Below are positions 1-13,500 of a DNA stretch of 64,000 nt, piece by piece. The DNA comes from Dirofilaria immitis. Taxonomy: Eukaryota > Nematoda > Chromadorea > Rhabditida > Onchocercidae. The stretch covers positions 62,001-126,000 of the forward strand of contig JAKNDB010000085.1 in NCBI GenBank assembly GCA_024305405.1, given 5' to 3'. The stretch's first letter is position 1. Each line of letters starts with the position of its first letter. Both the position numbers and the translations under genes were made by a program. The notes under the pieces are model-generated. The model made no database searches and was not told the origin of the DNA. It saw nothing but the letters and a program-made list of their open reading frames with translations.

Positions 1-60
1 AATGTAAAAGTTTTAGAGAAAAAAATGCTTGCTTGCACTTTTGCTGAAAATAAAATAGAC

Positions 61-245
61 AGGTAAACAGAAATAAACAGGTAGAGATAAGCAGATAGAG
101 GGAATAGGCAGGTGAATATTCAGGTAGATAGGAATAAGCAGGTGGATATTCAGGTGGATAGGAATAAACAGGTAGATAGGAATAAACAGGCAGTTGGACA
201 GGTAGATAGAAACAAGAAGATGAATAGACAGGTAGATAGACAGGT
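61..245. repeat. Minisatellite rich in AGGTAGATAGG / GGAATAAACAGG units
   Basis: The words AGGTAGATAG, GGAATAAACAGG and AGGTGGATATTC recur about every 12-30 bases in an imperfect tandem arrangement. It is a degenerate GATA-like simple repeat. It follows directly on a possible exon end at about position 62 (GACAG followed by GTAAAC), so it may sit at the start of an intron of the gene that ends at 1738. Confidence 0.75.
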
Positions 246-898
246 ATGAAATATTGGCAATAAATTCTAATTTGACTTTTATCTATTATTTATATGTGAA
301 AATATTCAACATATGCAAAATTCCAGAAAACGAGAACATATTGGCGTTTCGGGCAAATCAAAATCACTCTCGATAATAAAATTAAAGGTTTCATTTTAAA
401 ATTTTGAAAAAAATATTTTTAGACTAAAAATAGCCTAAGGTAAGCAAAATGAATAATTTTCATCCGTTTCAAATCCATAAATATTTTCTTATCACCAATT
501 ATCATTCCATTGAATCAATGGTCAAATCTGTAAACACTAATTGGTATTTCATTGAATCATTGATTGCTCGAACAATTATATTTTGTGAGAAAGATTATTT
601 AAAAAAATAATTTTTAAGATTTGAAAATAATAGGAAATTAAATTAGAATTTGATAAATTAAAAATAGATTTAGTCGGTTAGAGATGATTAAATTAAAAAT
701 TTAACTTTTCGTTAAGAAAATCTAATCATATAACAATAGAAGCATGAATATGACAATGGTTATTTGGATTTTTTTCGTCGAAGATTGATTTTTTACTATA
801 AATTTATAAAAAATCAAACTTTTATCATATCAATCAAAATCAAATTTTTATCACATAATCGATTTTTCTATGTTTATTACTATCAATATATATTTTAG

Positions 899-1738
899 AC
901 AAATGAAAGGCAAACGAAATTATCAAAAGAAGAAATATGCAATGATGCTCCATGTACAATCTATGAAGCAATATCAAATTCACAATGTTCAATTGCTACA
1001 AAGCAAGAATGTATCGTATCAGAGCTTGTCGGACCACCAACAATATCTGCTTTGCCAAGTATACTTCGACCTTCAAAACGATGGCATAAAAAATCTTATT
1101 ATTCCGTAGATTCATCACCAAAGGTACGATACGAGAATATTTCCTACAAATATATTATTCCTACATAATTAATCTATTCTAAAATTATTCATTCATTATC
1201 AGTTTCTTTTTCTTTTTTAATGTTGAAAATTTTGCTTTCACTTGAAAACGAATAAAATGGAAGCATGAAATGATAGAATGTTAATAAATTAGGCTAAAAT
1301 AAGATTATCACAAATATATGACATGAATCTCTTTTCGCAGCATTTGAAATGAAATTATTAATTAATTAGGTTTCATTAAGAGATATATTTAAACAAAAAT
1401 AAAAGCAATGCTTAATAATTCGTTATCATCAACTGATAATGAGTTATGCTTTATGAACTTTCTTTTCGTATATGTATAAATAAAAATAGAAAATATCTGT
1501 GATAGTAATGCGAAATTATTTTTCAATAATTATATGATACATGCATTTATTAAAATAGCAAGAGAAAATGATATGATTTCAGATTTTGAATGATAAGAAA
1601 ACAACTATGCATGCCGATTTGCTACAAATGCCAACCATTTTTTCACCATTGGTAGGATCAACGGAAATAAACAATCATATTAAACAATCTAATCCTTATC
1701 AGAATAATGCTGAAAATAATTCACAATTTAAACAATAA
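899..1738 (+). CDS. C-terminal two exons of an unidentified gene (5' part not resolved)
   Basis: Two exons fit together: 899-1123 (75 codons, preceded by TATTTTAG, followed by GTACGA) and 1583-1738 (51 codons plus TAA, preceded by GATTTCAG). Both junctions are phase 0. The translated tail is hydrophilic, rich in Ser, Asn, Gln and Lys, has several Cys in the first exon, and shows no transmembrane segment or recognised domain; it begins TNERQTKLSKEE and ends with a polar Asn/Gln-rich stretch. A longer ATG-initiated frame starting at 870 overlaps the first exon in another frame, but it hits a stop at 1107-1109 and looks less protein-like. I do not recognise the family. Upstream exons may lie in 1-62 or outside the window. 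Confidence 0.55.
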
Positions 1739-2486
1739 TTCGGTATATTGAAAAAATGATTTAAATATGATCATATATTATGTAAATAATAGCTAAAATT
1801 TAATTCTTAAATGTTAACAATCATTTAAAGTTAAAATATTCATTCAGTTTGTGCATAATTAATTAATTATTGTTTCAAGCATGCTATATACTTTTTCCCA
1901 TCTATTCATCTTTTTTTCGCATTCTTAATTTGATAATTGTTGACTAATCATTTTTAAAATAATTTTTAAGTGTATTAAGCATAAGTTATGTATGATAGCG
2001 TAAATGTTATTACCAAGATTTCACTAATTTCATCTAAATATCGGAGATATTTTCTCGGATATTTAAAATAAGACATAAGGCATAACGATGACTATGAAAC
2101 ATATTTGATTTAAGCTTTAAGTTTGTGTATCACACATATTGCACTATAAATCTTACATATTTTTAATTTATACATAAGCGCCTAATTAATCATCTCACTT
2201 TTCTCTTCAATAAAAAGTGCATTAAAATCAGTTTTATAATATAACAAATAAACATTTTCAAAATAATTTATATTTATCATATTTATTACGCTGAATAACA
2301 GCTTAATCGGATCACAATGAAATTTCAATAGGAAACAATAACGGTATTGAATATATATATTCAATTGAATAAGATGGATTAAAATTCAGAAAGACATCGG
2401 ATTCACTGCTCCGCATAATTTTACAGCATAATAGGATCAAAATATATAGTAGACAAAATAATCAATGATGGATCGGATTAATCGAA
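1739..2486. other. Intergenic, between two converging 3' ends
   Basis: AT-rich sequence between the plus-strand gene ending at 1738 and the 3' end of the minus-strand TUG-like gene. Open frames here, such as the minus-strand one at 2182-2364, are low-complexity. No gene seen. Confidence 0.5.
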
Positions 2487-2492
2487 TTTATT
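2487..2492 (-). terminator. AATAAA polyadenylation signal for the TUG-like gene
   Basis: The minus strand reads AATAAA 66 bases beyond the stop codon of the ASPSCR1-like gene. Position and sequence fit a canonical poly(A) signal; the cleavage site was not determined. Confidence 0.5.
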
Positions 2493-2557
2493 ATTCAAAG
2501 TTTAATTTCCAAAATTTGTGTTCAAATAGTAAGGGGAACAAATATATTTGGAACTCT

Positions 2558-5500
2558 TCAATTTTCAAGTTTTAGAAATTTCGATACTTCATTCGTCAGC
2601 CTAAAATACTCTACATTTTTCGGAATTTTAAAAAATTTAGGATTTTTGAACCATTTCGGCAGATTTCCTGACGGTTGTTGTGATTGCAATTTAGATGAAC
2701 TTGCATCATTTTCTATTGATTCTGACTGACGTTTTCCATTCGGGCGAATATCCTCAGTATTTACTACTTTTGGAACATACGGTTGATAAATACTATTTGC
2801 CGATAACCTGAACAAAAAGAAAAGTGATGAGTAAATAAATTGAAGAGTTTCAATCAAATCAAAGCAACTAGTTTTCATACCACTGAACATACTAAAATTC
2901 AGTTAGTATAGACCAACTGACACACAAAAATTTACACAAATCAATCATAATATATCTTAAATTCTATTTTTCATTCTTCAAATTAAGTACAACAATTCCA
3001 TAGAAAAGCAAATCAGACTTATACATTCTTAAATCGTTATGGCAAAGCATACCATTCCTGGCTAAGCTCATCAGCTTCTGACATGGCAACTTCACAGAAT
3101 TTATCCTCCACGAAATGAGCAGCTGAAAAATTCCAAACTATCATTAATAATAAATAGACAAATTTGGCAGAAAATGAGTTTAATAGTTCTGATAACTTTT
3201 TAAAAAATTATAAAATTGTCTACCGCATAGCATTGCTACATTGTTGCATCAGTTTACTAAACATCAAAGATGAATTGAGCATTTTAAAAAAGATTCCGCA
3301 GAGAATTTTCAATCAAAAAGGAATCTTATTTTCGGCTATCAAGCCTATTAATATCTTTCACAAGATCGTGGCTGCCAGCAACCTAAGGAATGGATTTTAT
3401 CGCTATTATATTGTATAGTGGTGCAAAGAGAAATTAAATTACCAAATGTATTTTCTGGTGAGTGAAATCGTATATAGAGTGTAGATTTCGGAGCAACATC
3501 GACTTCGATTAGATTTTTTGAGATAGTTGACGGAAGTCTTTGATTGACAAGACAGAGATCGAATTTTATCATCGCGTCTTTTAAATTTTCTCTTACGAAT
3601 TCAAACAATCTCGACACTGAAATACAATCCATATTTAATAGTCCTACTTCGCAATAATTTTAGAAAGAAGCACTATAAAATTAAAACAACCTCTGCAATA
3701 TGTAAAATTTTAAATGATAGAAATTATAAAAATAACCAGGTTCTCGAGAAATAAACTGAGCTTGTATAATCGTTTTATCAGCACAGTTGAATCGTATTAC
3801 TGTATGTTTGTAACTTTCTTCTTTAGGTGCTTATTTTTTCAGCAATATATGTTTTCGGAAGCAAAGCTCTTTGTTCTTGCATTCTTCTGAAAATTTATTC
3901 ATTAGAATGAATTTATATAATTATTCCATTGTACCGAAAATCCATCTGATTCCAGGGATTTTAGGCTCTTCTAACAATGAATATCGCTTTTAGTTTGTCT
4001 GTATTCACCAGTATCTTTACTATTTAAATTTAGATTTTTTTAAGCCCCAACTTTCAAAACCATTCCAGTATCCAAATACGTAACAAAACTCAGCAAAAAT
4101 TGCATTTCTATTAAGACACTACTTGACTAAAGCTATACCATTCTCACTGAATAATTAGTACAGATGACTAATATTATTCATTTAAACAGTAAAAACAAAC
4201 ATCTGTGCTTTGAGATCCCGACGAATACTGTTCACATCGCTCACAGTAAGTTCAAAGAATTGATCATCAATATCCTCTTCCCTTCTGATTGCTTCAGTCA
4301 AACGTCCACTCGATTCTGAATCATGCCTGATAATTACAGGCATTCGATTGCATTTTTCAACAGCTGAATATGATGCTTCGGAAGACGATGTAATGGAATT
4401 GCAAACATTGCCCTACAATTTTGCAGCAAAAGAATGAAAACTTTATCCAGGACTCGAATTGTCTTGTTTTTATAATGCGAGATTATCTCGAAGAAATATA
4501 TGCTATAGTTTTCTCGTTTATTTCATAATGCACTTTTATCTATTTATATATATATATATATATACAGCAAGCAACCAAATAAGCAAGCGGTAAAAAATAA
4601 GTTTGAAAGAATAATAATAATGAGAAGTAGTTTAACAAAAGCAGCTAATAATATATATAACAAATAAAGGAAAACGATCTAAACTGATTAATTATTTCCT
4701 TCTATCAAAAGAGAAATCAAAACCCACATTATATTGATCATTCGTCTGTATTTCATTAATATGTATTCTGCCATCTTCTCCAATAAGTTGTTCACCAAGA
4801 AAATCAACCGTATTTGTGACTAAACTCGTATTTACCTGTAATAAAAATATTGATCAGCAATATCTGAGACATTTTTGGTTCATTTCCTTTTTCCAATAAT
4901 TCATTCTTTTGATAGAAATGGAAATATGAATTTCTAGAGCATTAGGAAAAATAATTCAAATATCTCAAAAAAGTACAATGGCTAAATCGGCAACAAAATA
5001 AAAAAACAGTTTGAATAAAACAAGTGATACAAGATAACGGATACAGCTTTTAATCAATGTATTAAAACTCAAAAGATGCCTAGAATTTAACAAGCTATGA
5101 GATTCGAGCTCAAATCAAAGTGAAGCAATCGTTAAAATGATACCAAATAATTCATCAACAAAATCAACTGCATGAATTTTTTGCTAATTTTTTGAATAAA
5201 AATTTCTTTTAATACTGTTCTATCGGATATTCAAAAGCTTTATAGTACCTTTATGCATGAAATGCAAGACAATATGAAATGAACTAAAAAATTAAAAAGT
5301 ACTTGATTAAGAAGAGACTGTAACTGATGAAGGCGTGAAGCTTGAGGCTGTCTGTCAGGTTCGGCAATATGTTCAACTGCATCTTGATTTAAATTTTCGG
5401 ATGATATTGGAGCAGTGTGAAGTGTAGTTTCAAAGTTTCTATATAGAATATGAATGAGTCAAAAATATGAAGAGAAGATAAGAACACAATTCCATTGTTT

Positions 5501-7960
5501 AATAAGGAAAACTGAAAATTGAATCATGTTTCAATCTCTTTACCTATTAGCCTCTTGACTGAGTTCAAGCAAACGAGCTGTCTCCGTTTCACGTTTCGCT
5601 TTGAGTTGACGTTCAAAAATCTAAACAAGCATGATGCTCTATGATTGGAGCACTAGAAGCGTTGATTATATATGAATTAAATAATACTGTACAATCCAGA
5701 AAAATTATAAATTTATGTATACATCGAAGAACATAATCAAAAGATAAACAGCTCAATCTTTTTAAGCTGTTACAATGAAAATAAATGCGAAAGATTTTGC
5801 TTCACTTAAACGATTCTACAGTTTCTATATTTTTTCTTTTTTTTTGTATAAATATTCCTTAGCTGAGTACTGACTGCCACAGATACGGATGGGAATTTTT
5901 TCTAGCGTATACAAGCAGCGTATTAAGCTATAAACTTAACTTTTTCAGTACCCTCAGATAATCTCATTCCTTATCAAGTAGATTGATTTACATTACTGAT
6001 AAACAAAAGCATTATTTTATAAAACAGTACCTCTTCCCTTTCAATTTGTAATTGCAGTCGACGTTCATTTTCCATTTTTCGTGCTTCATACATTTTTTCC
6101 AACTTTTTCTTCCGCTCATTTTCTTCGGCGAGACGATTTTCGAGTTCGAAATTTCAGCCGGTGACATATTCACCGCAAAATACCTAAAAATTTCTATAAC
6201 AACGATTAACATGGCCTCGAACTGGAAGCATATTAATCCATGCGTGGCTCAAACTTCAATCATAAAGACAAGATCTAGAGATCAACACAAAATGGTGAAT
6301 TGTTACCCTATCGTTGCTAAACTTTGAGAGAAAAAAGTGCTAAATCAAGTAGTACACCAAATTTAGTTAATATTAAGAAATCAATTTAGTACTGAATTTA
6401 AACAAATGAAATTTTACGATAAAATAAAAAGTACCTGATCAAACAGCGTCCTCCCGTTATTCCCATTGCTTCTAAAGTCGTCAACCCAAGTTCTGCTTCA
6501 CCGCGATACTATGAAAATAAAATGGAGTAGTCAAACTGCAAGTCATAAATACTGCAACATTAAAATCGTATAGTTTAAAGGATGTATCATCAAGTTACGG
6601 AACTCTACAGCTGGGCATTATTCAGAAGTCCAGCTACGAATTTCGAATTAAAAAAGAAAAGAACTCTGCTGTTGGATTCACTTTAAACAGCAATAGAATT
6701 AATTATTCAAATTCCAACATCTCAATGGAAGAATAACATAATAGGTTCATTGATACTGTTTGATATTCAACATCCAAATATAAAAGTAAACCTCTTTATT
6801 CATATAGGCGCAACATGGTATTTGACCATTACTACATTTTATCAAATCTTGCGCTGATTTTTTCGAAAATTCATGCAAAACATCTAGTAAATTTGCTTTG
6901 TTCGAAAACTCTTGCATGAAACGTGACCCGTCCGGAAGCTAAAATTGTAGAAATAAGTACAATCTAGAAATAAATATTTGATTTTTACTAGTTGGCAATT
7001 TACAAATAACTATATGAACTTCTTCCTATCTAATAGAGATATTAAATACAAAATTATTAACCTAAAATACCGAATAAACTCAGTTTAACACAGATCATTC
7101 GAATTATCTTGGAGTAAAGTACTTTATGCATAATTTTTATAGATATCATAACGAATGATAGACTATAAAAACGAATTAGCAAAAGCTCATATTTTAACGC
7201 TTTTTAAAAGAGTGAGGTTAAACCATATCTAACATATATTACATAGTATTGCATGCCTAGTACTTTGTATGTAATATCTAGAGATGAAAACTCATATATT
7301 TCCCGATATCAGATACAGATTATCCAATAATTTCATCATAGATTAATCGATAGTTGGGTAGATTAAAATACTTATACCTGTAAAGCAATATCAATATGTA
7401 CTGGAACTCCACTACCAACGCCAATACTTTGTATCATCTCAACGGTAGCATTGTTAGGCAAACTAGTGAGGCGAAGCGGTAATGCTAAATCTAATGTATG
7501 ATTCTGATGCTTTAGTTGATGTGTCGATACATCAAAACCTTGTTTCAGACAAGCTTCTTCCAAAATCTGAAAAGATTTTAATATATTAAATAAAAAAATG
7601 AAACTTAGAAAATATGCAAATTTACACATTATTAAAAAGGCATCTAGAAAAAATGAATTTGCGTAGTGTATGAGAAAAAAAAACTTTTCATTCAATAAAC
7701 ATATAACAGAAACCAATAAATGTCAGAAAAAGAGTTAATAATTTCTCATTATTTTTTGCTATGAAATGTTCAAGCTAACTTGGAAAGTGATATGTGATAG
7801 GGTTAAAAAAATCATCAATCTATTCTATCACTAACTGATTACTATAACTTATGAATTAGAACAAAATTATTGAGAATCAAACCTTACGAAGTTGAGTTGT
7901 TGGTGTTACTTTTACCATACACCGACGAGAATTGGGACAAATAACGGTTATATTATTCAT
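2558..7960 (-). CDS. ASPSCR1: ASPSCR1/TUG-like tether protein (UBX-domain p97 cofactor)
   Basis: Thirteen exons, 5' to 3': 7960-7883, 7566-7378, 6938-6792, 6508-6435, 6183-6031, 5620-5544, 5438-5303, 4835-4728, 4412-4201, 3886-3737, 3616-3443, 3122-3053, 2807-2558; about 605 residues. Residues 1-88 are the N-terminal TUG ubiquitin-like domain (SRRCMVKVTP; SLPNNATVEM). A second ubiquitin-like part follows (LPDGSRFMQEF to GEAELGLTTL). About 175-240 is a charged coiled coil, an acidic helix reads DDQFFELTVSDV, and about 413-500 is a UBX-like fold (VSRLFEFVRENL). The tail has NLPKWF, as in vertebrate ASPSCR1. The family binds p97/VCP and, in vertebrates, retains GLUT4 vesicles; that role here is inferred. 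Two apparent one-base frame breaks lie in exon 5 (about 6125-6160) and exon 10 (about 3800-3815), probably assembly errors since flanking phases agree. The start is the only ATG giving the conserved first beta strand. Confidence 0.92.
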
Positions 7961-9431
7961 CCTTTTCTTTTTTATTTTTATCACTAAAAATAAGAATAAT
8001 TCTGCAAGAATTGTTAGAAAGATAATTTTCGAATAAAACTAAAATATAACAAAAAGAAATTACGATAATTAATAAGCAAAAAGAAGAACAATACGCATGG
8101 CAAACGACATAACTGTCGCAAATAAATGAAAGAAGTTTCATGATAAAAAAAAAAGGATTATAAGGATAATGAGATAAACAAAACGAAAAATGATACGAAT
8201 GGGAAACGATATAAATGTCGCAAGTAAACGCAAACATAAACGCATGAAATTTCGTGATAAAAAAAAAAAACGATTATAGGGATTCATAATTGAATGTGTT
8301 AGAGATGTATTAATTTATAGGTCAAGATATTGTAAACTGATTCACATTAGCAATCATGTTAATGTATTTTAAACAAAGACGGTAACTCATGTGACCTCAC
8401 GACTGACCTTCAACCTTCGTAATCCTTAGCATCTAAATCATTGTTTAAAGACGAGTTTGATGAGGTCAGTCAGGAAGATAATATCAAAAGTGATTTGGTT
8501 TCCATTGTTATTGTTATTGTTACTAATTATCGAAATATTAACCATTAAGTTTTTTCTCGTAGTGAAGGTTTGATTAACCTTTGATTAACGAAGTTATAGA
8601 ATTCTTTATCACTGAATTATCATACTATGCTAACGTTGATCATGTGTGAAGAATAAATTCGTATAATTATTGCTGTTTATGAAACCAATCAAATTAAAAA
8701 AATCTCACCAAAATAACCATCATTCTATCACTCGCTTATCTAAACTGAAAATGATATTTCGCCGCAAGCGAAATCGCTTCAGTCGAATTTTATGATTCTA
8801 ATTACACACAAATTGCGGCTAATTTACCATCATGTGCAATCCTTATCTATGTTAGTCATATCTAGAATCATATTCAGGCTTCAAATACACTACGAATGTC
8901 TTTTTCTGTGAAGAACTAATCAACTTACATAATCATTTGTTAATACCAAAACGATGAGCGTATCCATTAGTTCATAACCGGATTAATTAATGATAAAATA
9001 ACAGTCAAAACTATCAATCCCAATTTTTACTCTTAAAAAGAGTAGAAAAATTGCATTTCCTTCAATATTAAATAGTTAACTTCAAAAATGTTGAAAACCT
9101 AATTAGCATAGTATATTCTATAGAATGAGATATGAAATATTCTCTTCTGAAGAGATACGATAAAACAGGAATCAGTAAATTTATTATTTCAACATTTATT
9201 TATAACAATCCTACTACACAACATACATTAACGAATAACGATTCTGTGTCACAAAATAATTTAATAAAAAACAAAAATATTTTTTTATTTAATTGCAAAA
9301 TATTATGTGACACCCTGCACAGCAAAAAAGCAAACGGCAATATATGTGAAATAATCGCTGTATATTGCCCGGCACTGAATAAAATAAGTCTTGCATATCG
9401 CCGTCCGGCAGTGACATTCGGATAATCAGCA
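7961..9431. other. Intergenic region upstream of the TUG-like gene
   Basis: Divergent upstream space between the minus-strand gene starting at 7960 and the small plus-strand ORF at 9432. Several ORFs overlap here but are low-complexity. It contains a cluster of TGACCT motifs (8392-8468) and a short hairpin (9344-9370: a nine-base stem GGCAATATA / TATATTGCC). Nothing else recognised. Confidence 0.5.
8392..8468. promoter_or_regulatory. Cluster of nuclear-receptor-type half sites (TGACCT/AGGTCA)
   Basis: TGACCT occurs at 8392-8397 and 8404-8409 (direct repeat with six-base spacer), and the complementary AGGTCA at 8463-8468. AGGTCA is the classical nuclear hormone receptor half site, and the cluster lies about 430-510 bases upstream of the TUG-like start codon. 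Function is inferred from motif only; such hexamers also occur by chance. Confidence 0.3.
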
Positions 9432-9632
9432 ATGCCTGATTGGTCAGAAGAATCTGACTTACAAGCAAAGCCGAATGATATCCAAGAGAAAGGACACAAT
9501 CTTCTTTTCTTACCCGAAATTGTACCCATTTATGATGAAAACGAAGCCTTGATCCAACAATTAGCTCTAAAGGGAGAAAAAAAAACTAAAAAGATTTACC
9601 TGACACACGATAATGCTGAATCAAACACATGA
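9432..9632 (+). CDS. Small acidic hypothetical protein, 66 residues
   Basis: Intronless ATG-to-TGA frame with balanced, non-repetitive composition and markedly lower AT than its surroundings. The protein is acidic in the first half (MPDWSEESDLQAK), has a central hydrophobic patch (NLLFLPEIVPIYDE) and a lysine-rich C-terminal part (KGEKKTKKIYL). No signal peptide or membrane segment. I do not recognise a family. It could instead be one exon of a larger gene, or chance. The opposite strand also has an open frame (9200-9529) that looks less protein-like. Confidence 0.4.
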   Translation: MPDWSEESDLQAKPNDIQEKGHNLLFLPEIVPIYDENEALIQQLALKGEKKTKKIYLTHDNAESNT

Positions 9633-10566
9633 ATAGATAAAATCAAAAATTGGATCAAGGCTTTCAAAATTGTTTTGTTACGAATGATCAAGAAATAGAG
9701 CAGGAAGTTTGTTCAACGATGAAAATATCTTAATCGCTTAATATCAGATCATCTAAGCTTTATTAGATTATTTAAGGTTTTCATCAAGTTTTAAATCCAC
9801 CTCAACTACATCTAGCACATAAAATTTGTAATTTATATTTCGAAAAAAATGAATCATACAATCAAATACCTAAAAATATTTTAATAAAATTATAAGAAAT
9901 GTAATTTTATCAAAAAGCAGCAGAATGTAGAGTACAACTTTGCGTCAGATATGTTCTTTTCATTCCAAATATTTTTTTGTCCGTCATAAACTTCGAAGAT
10001 ATTACCGAATAACAAAAGCTCACTAAAATACCTCACTACAATTATTTTGCTACACCGGAATAATTATAATTATCTGAAATACCCATAATTATAATGTTTA
10101 ACTTACATCTCAAAACTCTAAAATTTTCACATGAGAAAAACTATATTTCATTAATCACCACAAAATCGGGTAAAAATAAAAATGTAGCGGAAAACGAAAA
10201 ATAAAACAAATCAAAAAGTTGAACTGATGATAAGTAATGCGCTACACACGCATAAAAAGGCCTGAAGCAATCAATATTATTGGAAGGAGAATTATAATAA
10301 ATGATTCTTCATTTGCAGAATCAAACTTCCGAATCTCTATTTATTTCGAAGAATAAATGAATAAAAAGAATGCATCTCTTATAAGGGCAAATATTCTACT
10401 AAATTAGCGCACTATATGGAATGACTTAGAATGACAAATTATATAACATTCTGAATAATTTTTACAAATAAACAAACGAGAAATAAGCTTTACATTATTG
10501 GAGGTTACCGGTGAAAATAAAAGATACACGTGTAATTTCGCTCCCAATTGAATATCATCAGAACTT
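9633..10566. other. Intergenic, no gene seen
   Basis: AT-rich spacer downstream of the small ORF and of the kinase gene, which ends toward it. The minus strand reads AATAAA at 10340-10345, about 220 bases past the kinase stop codon, and this could be its poly(A) signal. Confidence 0.45.
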
Positions 10567-13500
10567 CTAAGGTGACTGCGAAACAGGACTTAATCGTTGA
10601 CGTTGCAGTGCTACAGCTTCATCTTCAGGACGCCTTGTATTATTTCGTGGTGGTATCGGTGGAGCCAGACGTGGAACTAGAAATATTTCGTATATCGTGC
10701 ATCTTTGGAAAATTTCACAAAAAGAATAGTTGACATCTTGGCTAACATTTTATTCATTAGACATATACTAAATAAGTATATATATTATAAATAAACTAAA
10801 TATTTCAAGCAAATATTCGATCACTGCATAGCTAGATAATAATAATAGGGTCTAATATGACGTCGAATATACATGAAAATAGTGAAAATGAAATTATACC
10901 GGAATCAACAGGATGTGATGGAGCATGATCCTGCAATCCTTGATCGGTACTCGAAAAACTATGATATGAACTTCCCGCAGTGCTTATTCCACTTTCAGCA
11001 GGAGTGGGTGGAGAAGTGAGATCCAAAGTGTACGGTCGCTGGGGTCGATATCCTAGAGCTGCTCCAGGTAGAGATGGTGCCTGCATTTCAGGTGGATGTT
11101 CACATCCAACTTGTGCACTGCAACACTGATTTAATTTAATCAAATATTAAATTAAACAGAGAACTATATTTTCTCGATTAATTATAACGTTTTTAGACAG
11201 AAATTACATTTCGCCTTTCCACAATGTTTTGAAGCATTTCCCGAATCACTATAAAATTTATTTCTCATTTATTTTTCTGTCCAATCAAGATTTCAAAAAA
11301 GCCGAAAATTTTCACCTTTCATTGATATAATGAATCCTATCATCGGGAATCAAACTTTCTTTTTGACCGTTACATTGATCAGAAAGATGTGAAGATGACT
11401 ATAAAAAAAGAATTAGCATTTGAATTCAAATTTATTACTATTTGATGCATTATTACAGTTACTTTTAATTCAGCAAGAATTACCGTGACAATACTTAAAA
11501 TCTATCATCGATAATAACAATTTCAGAAGAATTCAGAAATCTTAAAACACTGCAGATCTGAAAGAGCGATTACTACATGAACAATTTCATTAGTAATATT
11601 GAGATTGCGATTGCGATATTAAATGCTAGATTTATTAATCAAAAACATACCATATTTTGCTCAACTGTCAACATAGGTACATATATATTGCTAACATTCA
11701 ATGCTGTCTCATGTAAAGATCGATCGAGCGATAGTGATGAATCTTCACAGCAGGAAGCTAAAAAGAAATTTTCATTTTTTTCTAGCATATTCACAAAAAT
11801 ATTCTGTTTTGAAATTCATTAACAAACTCAATGAGTACTATATATATATATATATAATAATATATAAAATAATATTATATATAATAATAATAATAATAAT
11901 ATATAAATAAATAAACGATAGTTGGTTGAGTGATCAATATCCACGACAAATTTTCAGATTTTACCAGGGTTGCTGATTATAAACAAGTGCTTGAAAAATA
12001 TTTAACCAAATAAGCATAAATTGAAAAGAAATTAGAACATTACTAAAAACAAACCATTTTCGCTATTAAGTGAATTAATCGAACGCTTTGTAGCATCCAT
12101 ATCTATGCCTCCTTCAACAGGACTATCCAAGGTTACTGAAAAGAAAAAATACTTTTATCAATGAAAAAATAAATTTCTCAGAACAAATAAATTTACACCA
12201 AACTTCTTAAACATTAAATTCAAAAGATGATAAGCGCAACTGACATTTTGGAAAATAATAATGATGACCGAAATTAAAGCTGATATCCGATATCTAATAA
12301 TTTAAAACTGAAAGGAATGAGTATTTTATGCACATGATTTTAGTTATTTAAAAATTGCTCCTTTCATGACATGTTCTTACTAAAATATCGTATAAACAGA
12401 AAAAACTTACTTTGTGTCATGGTAGTACGTGAAGTTTTTATTTCATTCGGCGGTTTATACGAAAGGTTTTCAATTGTGCTCAGACCACTGTTATTAAGCC
12501 GGTCATCGCACGAAGTATGGTTAGGAGGACTTTTAGAGCCATGTAAAGAACTTCCGCTAAAAGAAATGATTTATGTAACTCTTACTACTTATGGAAGAAA
12601 AGCTTATTTAATGCAGTTAGGCCTGTCACAATAAGCGTACTATTTTAATGTTAATTACTTTTCAACCTGATTAGCTTGTTGGATGATTCGAGAAGTGAGA
12701 CCAAAACTCACTTAAAGAAAATCCGGGACGCAGACGTGGATGCTCGATCACGTGATGGGAAATTCCTTGGCAAAATATATAATGGATTCTCCATCACTGA
12801 TGGATCCGATGCTTCCGATAATTTTTCATACGGAGTTCGTTTTCCAGAGTACAGCTCATCGGTTGAACAATATATCGATACTGGACTACTACTAACTGGA
12901 TATACAGCACTGGCTTGCGATGACGTCGCACTAATTCGCCTTTCATTGCATTTCATAAATGTTCTACAATAACAGACCAAAACAATACAAGTAATTGTCT
13001 GGATAATTCAAACTTTGAAAAATTACAAGAAGTCAAATTATTAATTAATACGATACAACGCAAATAAATTTACTTCGAGTTTTCAGTCAAATCATATTTA
13101 TCGTTTTGTGCATTAGCTGAATACTTTTTCTTCCTGAAACGAAACTATTTTTGCATATGAATTACTGAGAGCATAGTATTACTAAATCACACTTCAATTT
13201 TTGCATTCTTTCTGGTCGACTCTCTTTATAATTACAAAGGAATAAGTTAACATGAAACCATCCAATGTAATCTATAAGCAAATCGAATCAAAATGTCCCA
13301 ACAAAATAATTTTTTTTTCCGCAAATGCCAAAAAATTAACCAATGTTGTAATCCCATCAACAAGCGAAAAAATTAATTTTTTCGAAATTCATTAAATGAA
13401 AAAAGCTTCAGAAAAAATGAATTTAGTGAAAAAGCAACTTACTTTCCGGCCTTTGAAGGTGATGGTTTTGTCGGGCTTTTTATTCTAGTATGTTTCGACG

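Noticed and set aside
1..62. Possible exon open from the window edge to a GTAAAC donor
   Set aside because: Its exit phase does not match the next resolved exon at 899, and 20 codons are too few to judge; kept only as a possibility.
870..1109. 79-codon frame overlapping the first resolved exon
   Set aside because: Lys/Gln-rich frame ending inside the exon; the alternative frame is open to a good donor and continues in phase into 1583-1738.
10548..10733. Plus-strand ORF over the kinase last exon
   Set aside because: Antisense shadow; the minus strand gives the Pro-rich end of the kinase tail with a matching acceptor and stop.
12676..12972. Plus-strand ORF of 98 codons
   Set aside because: It is antisense to kinase exon 18, whose minus-strand frame joins its neighbours in phase.
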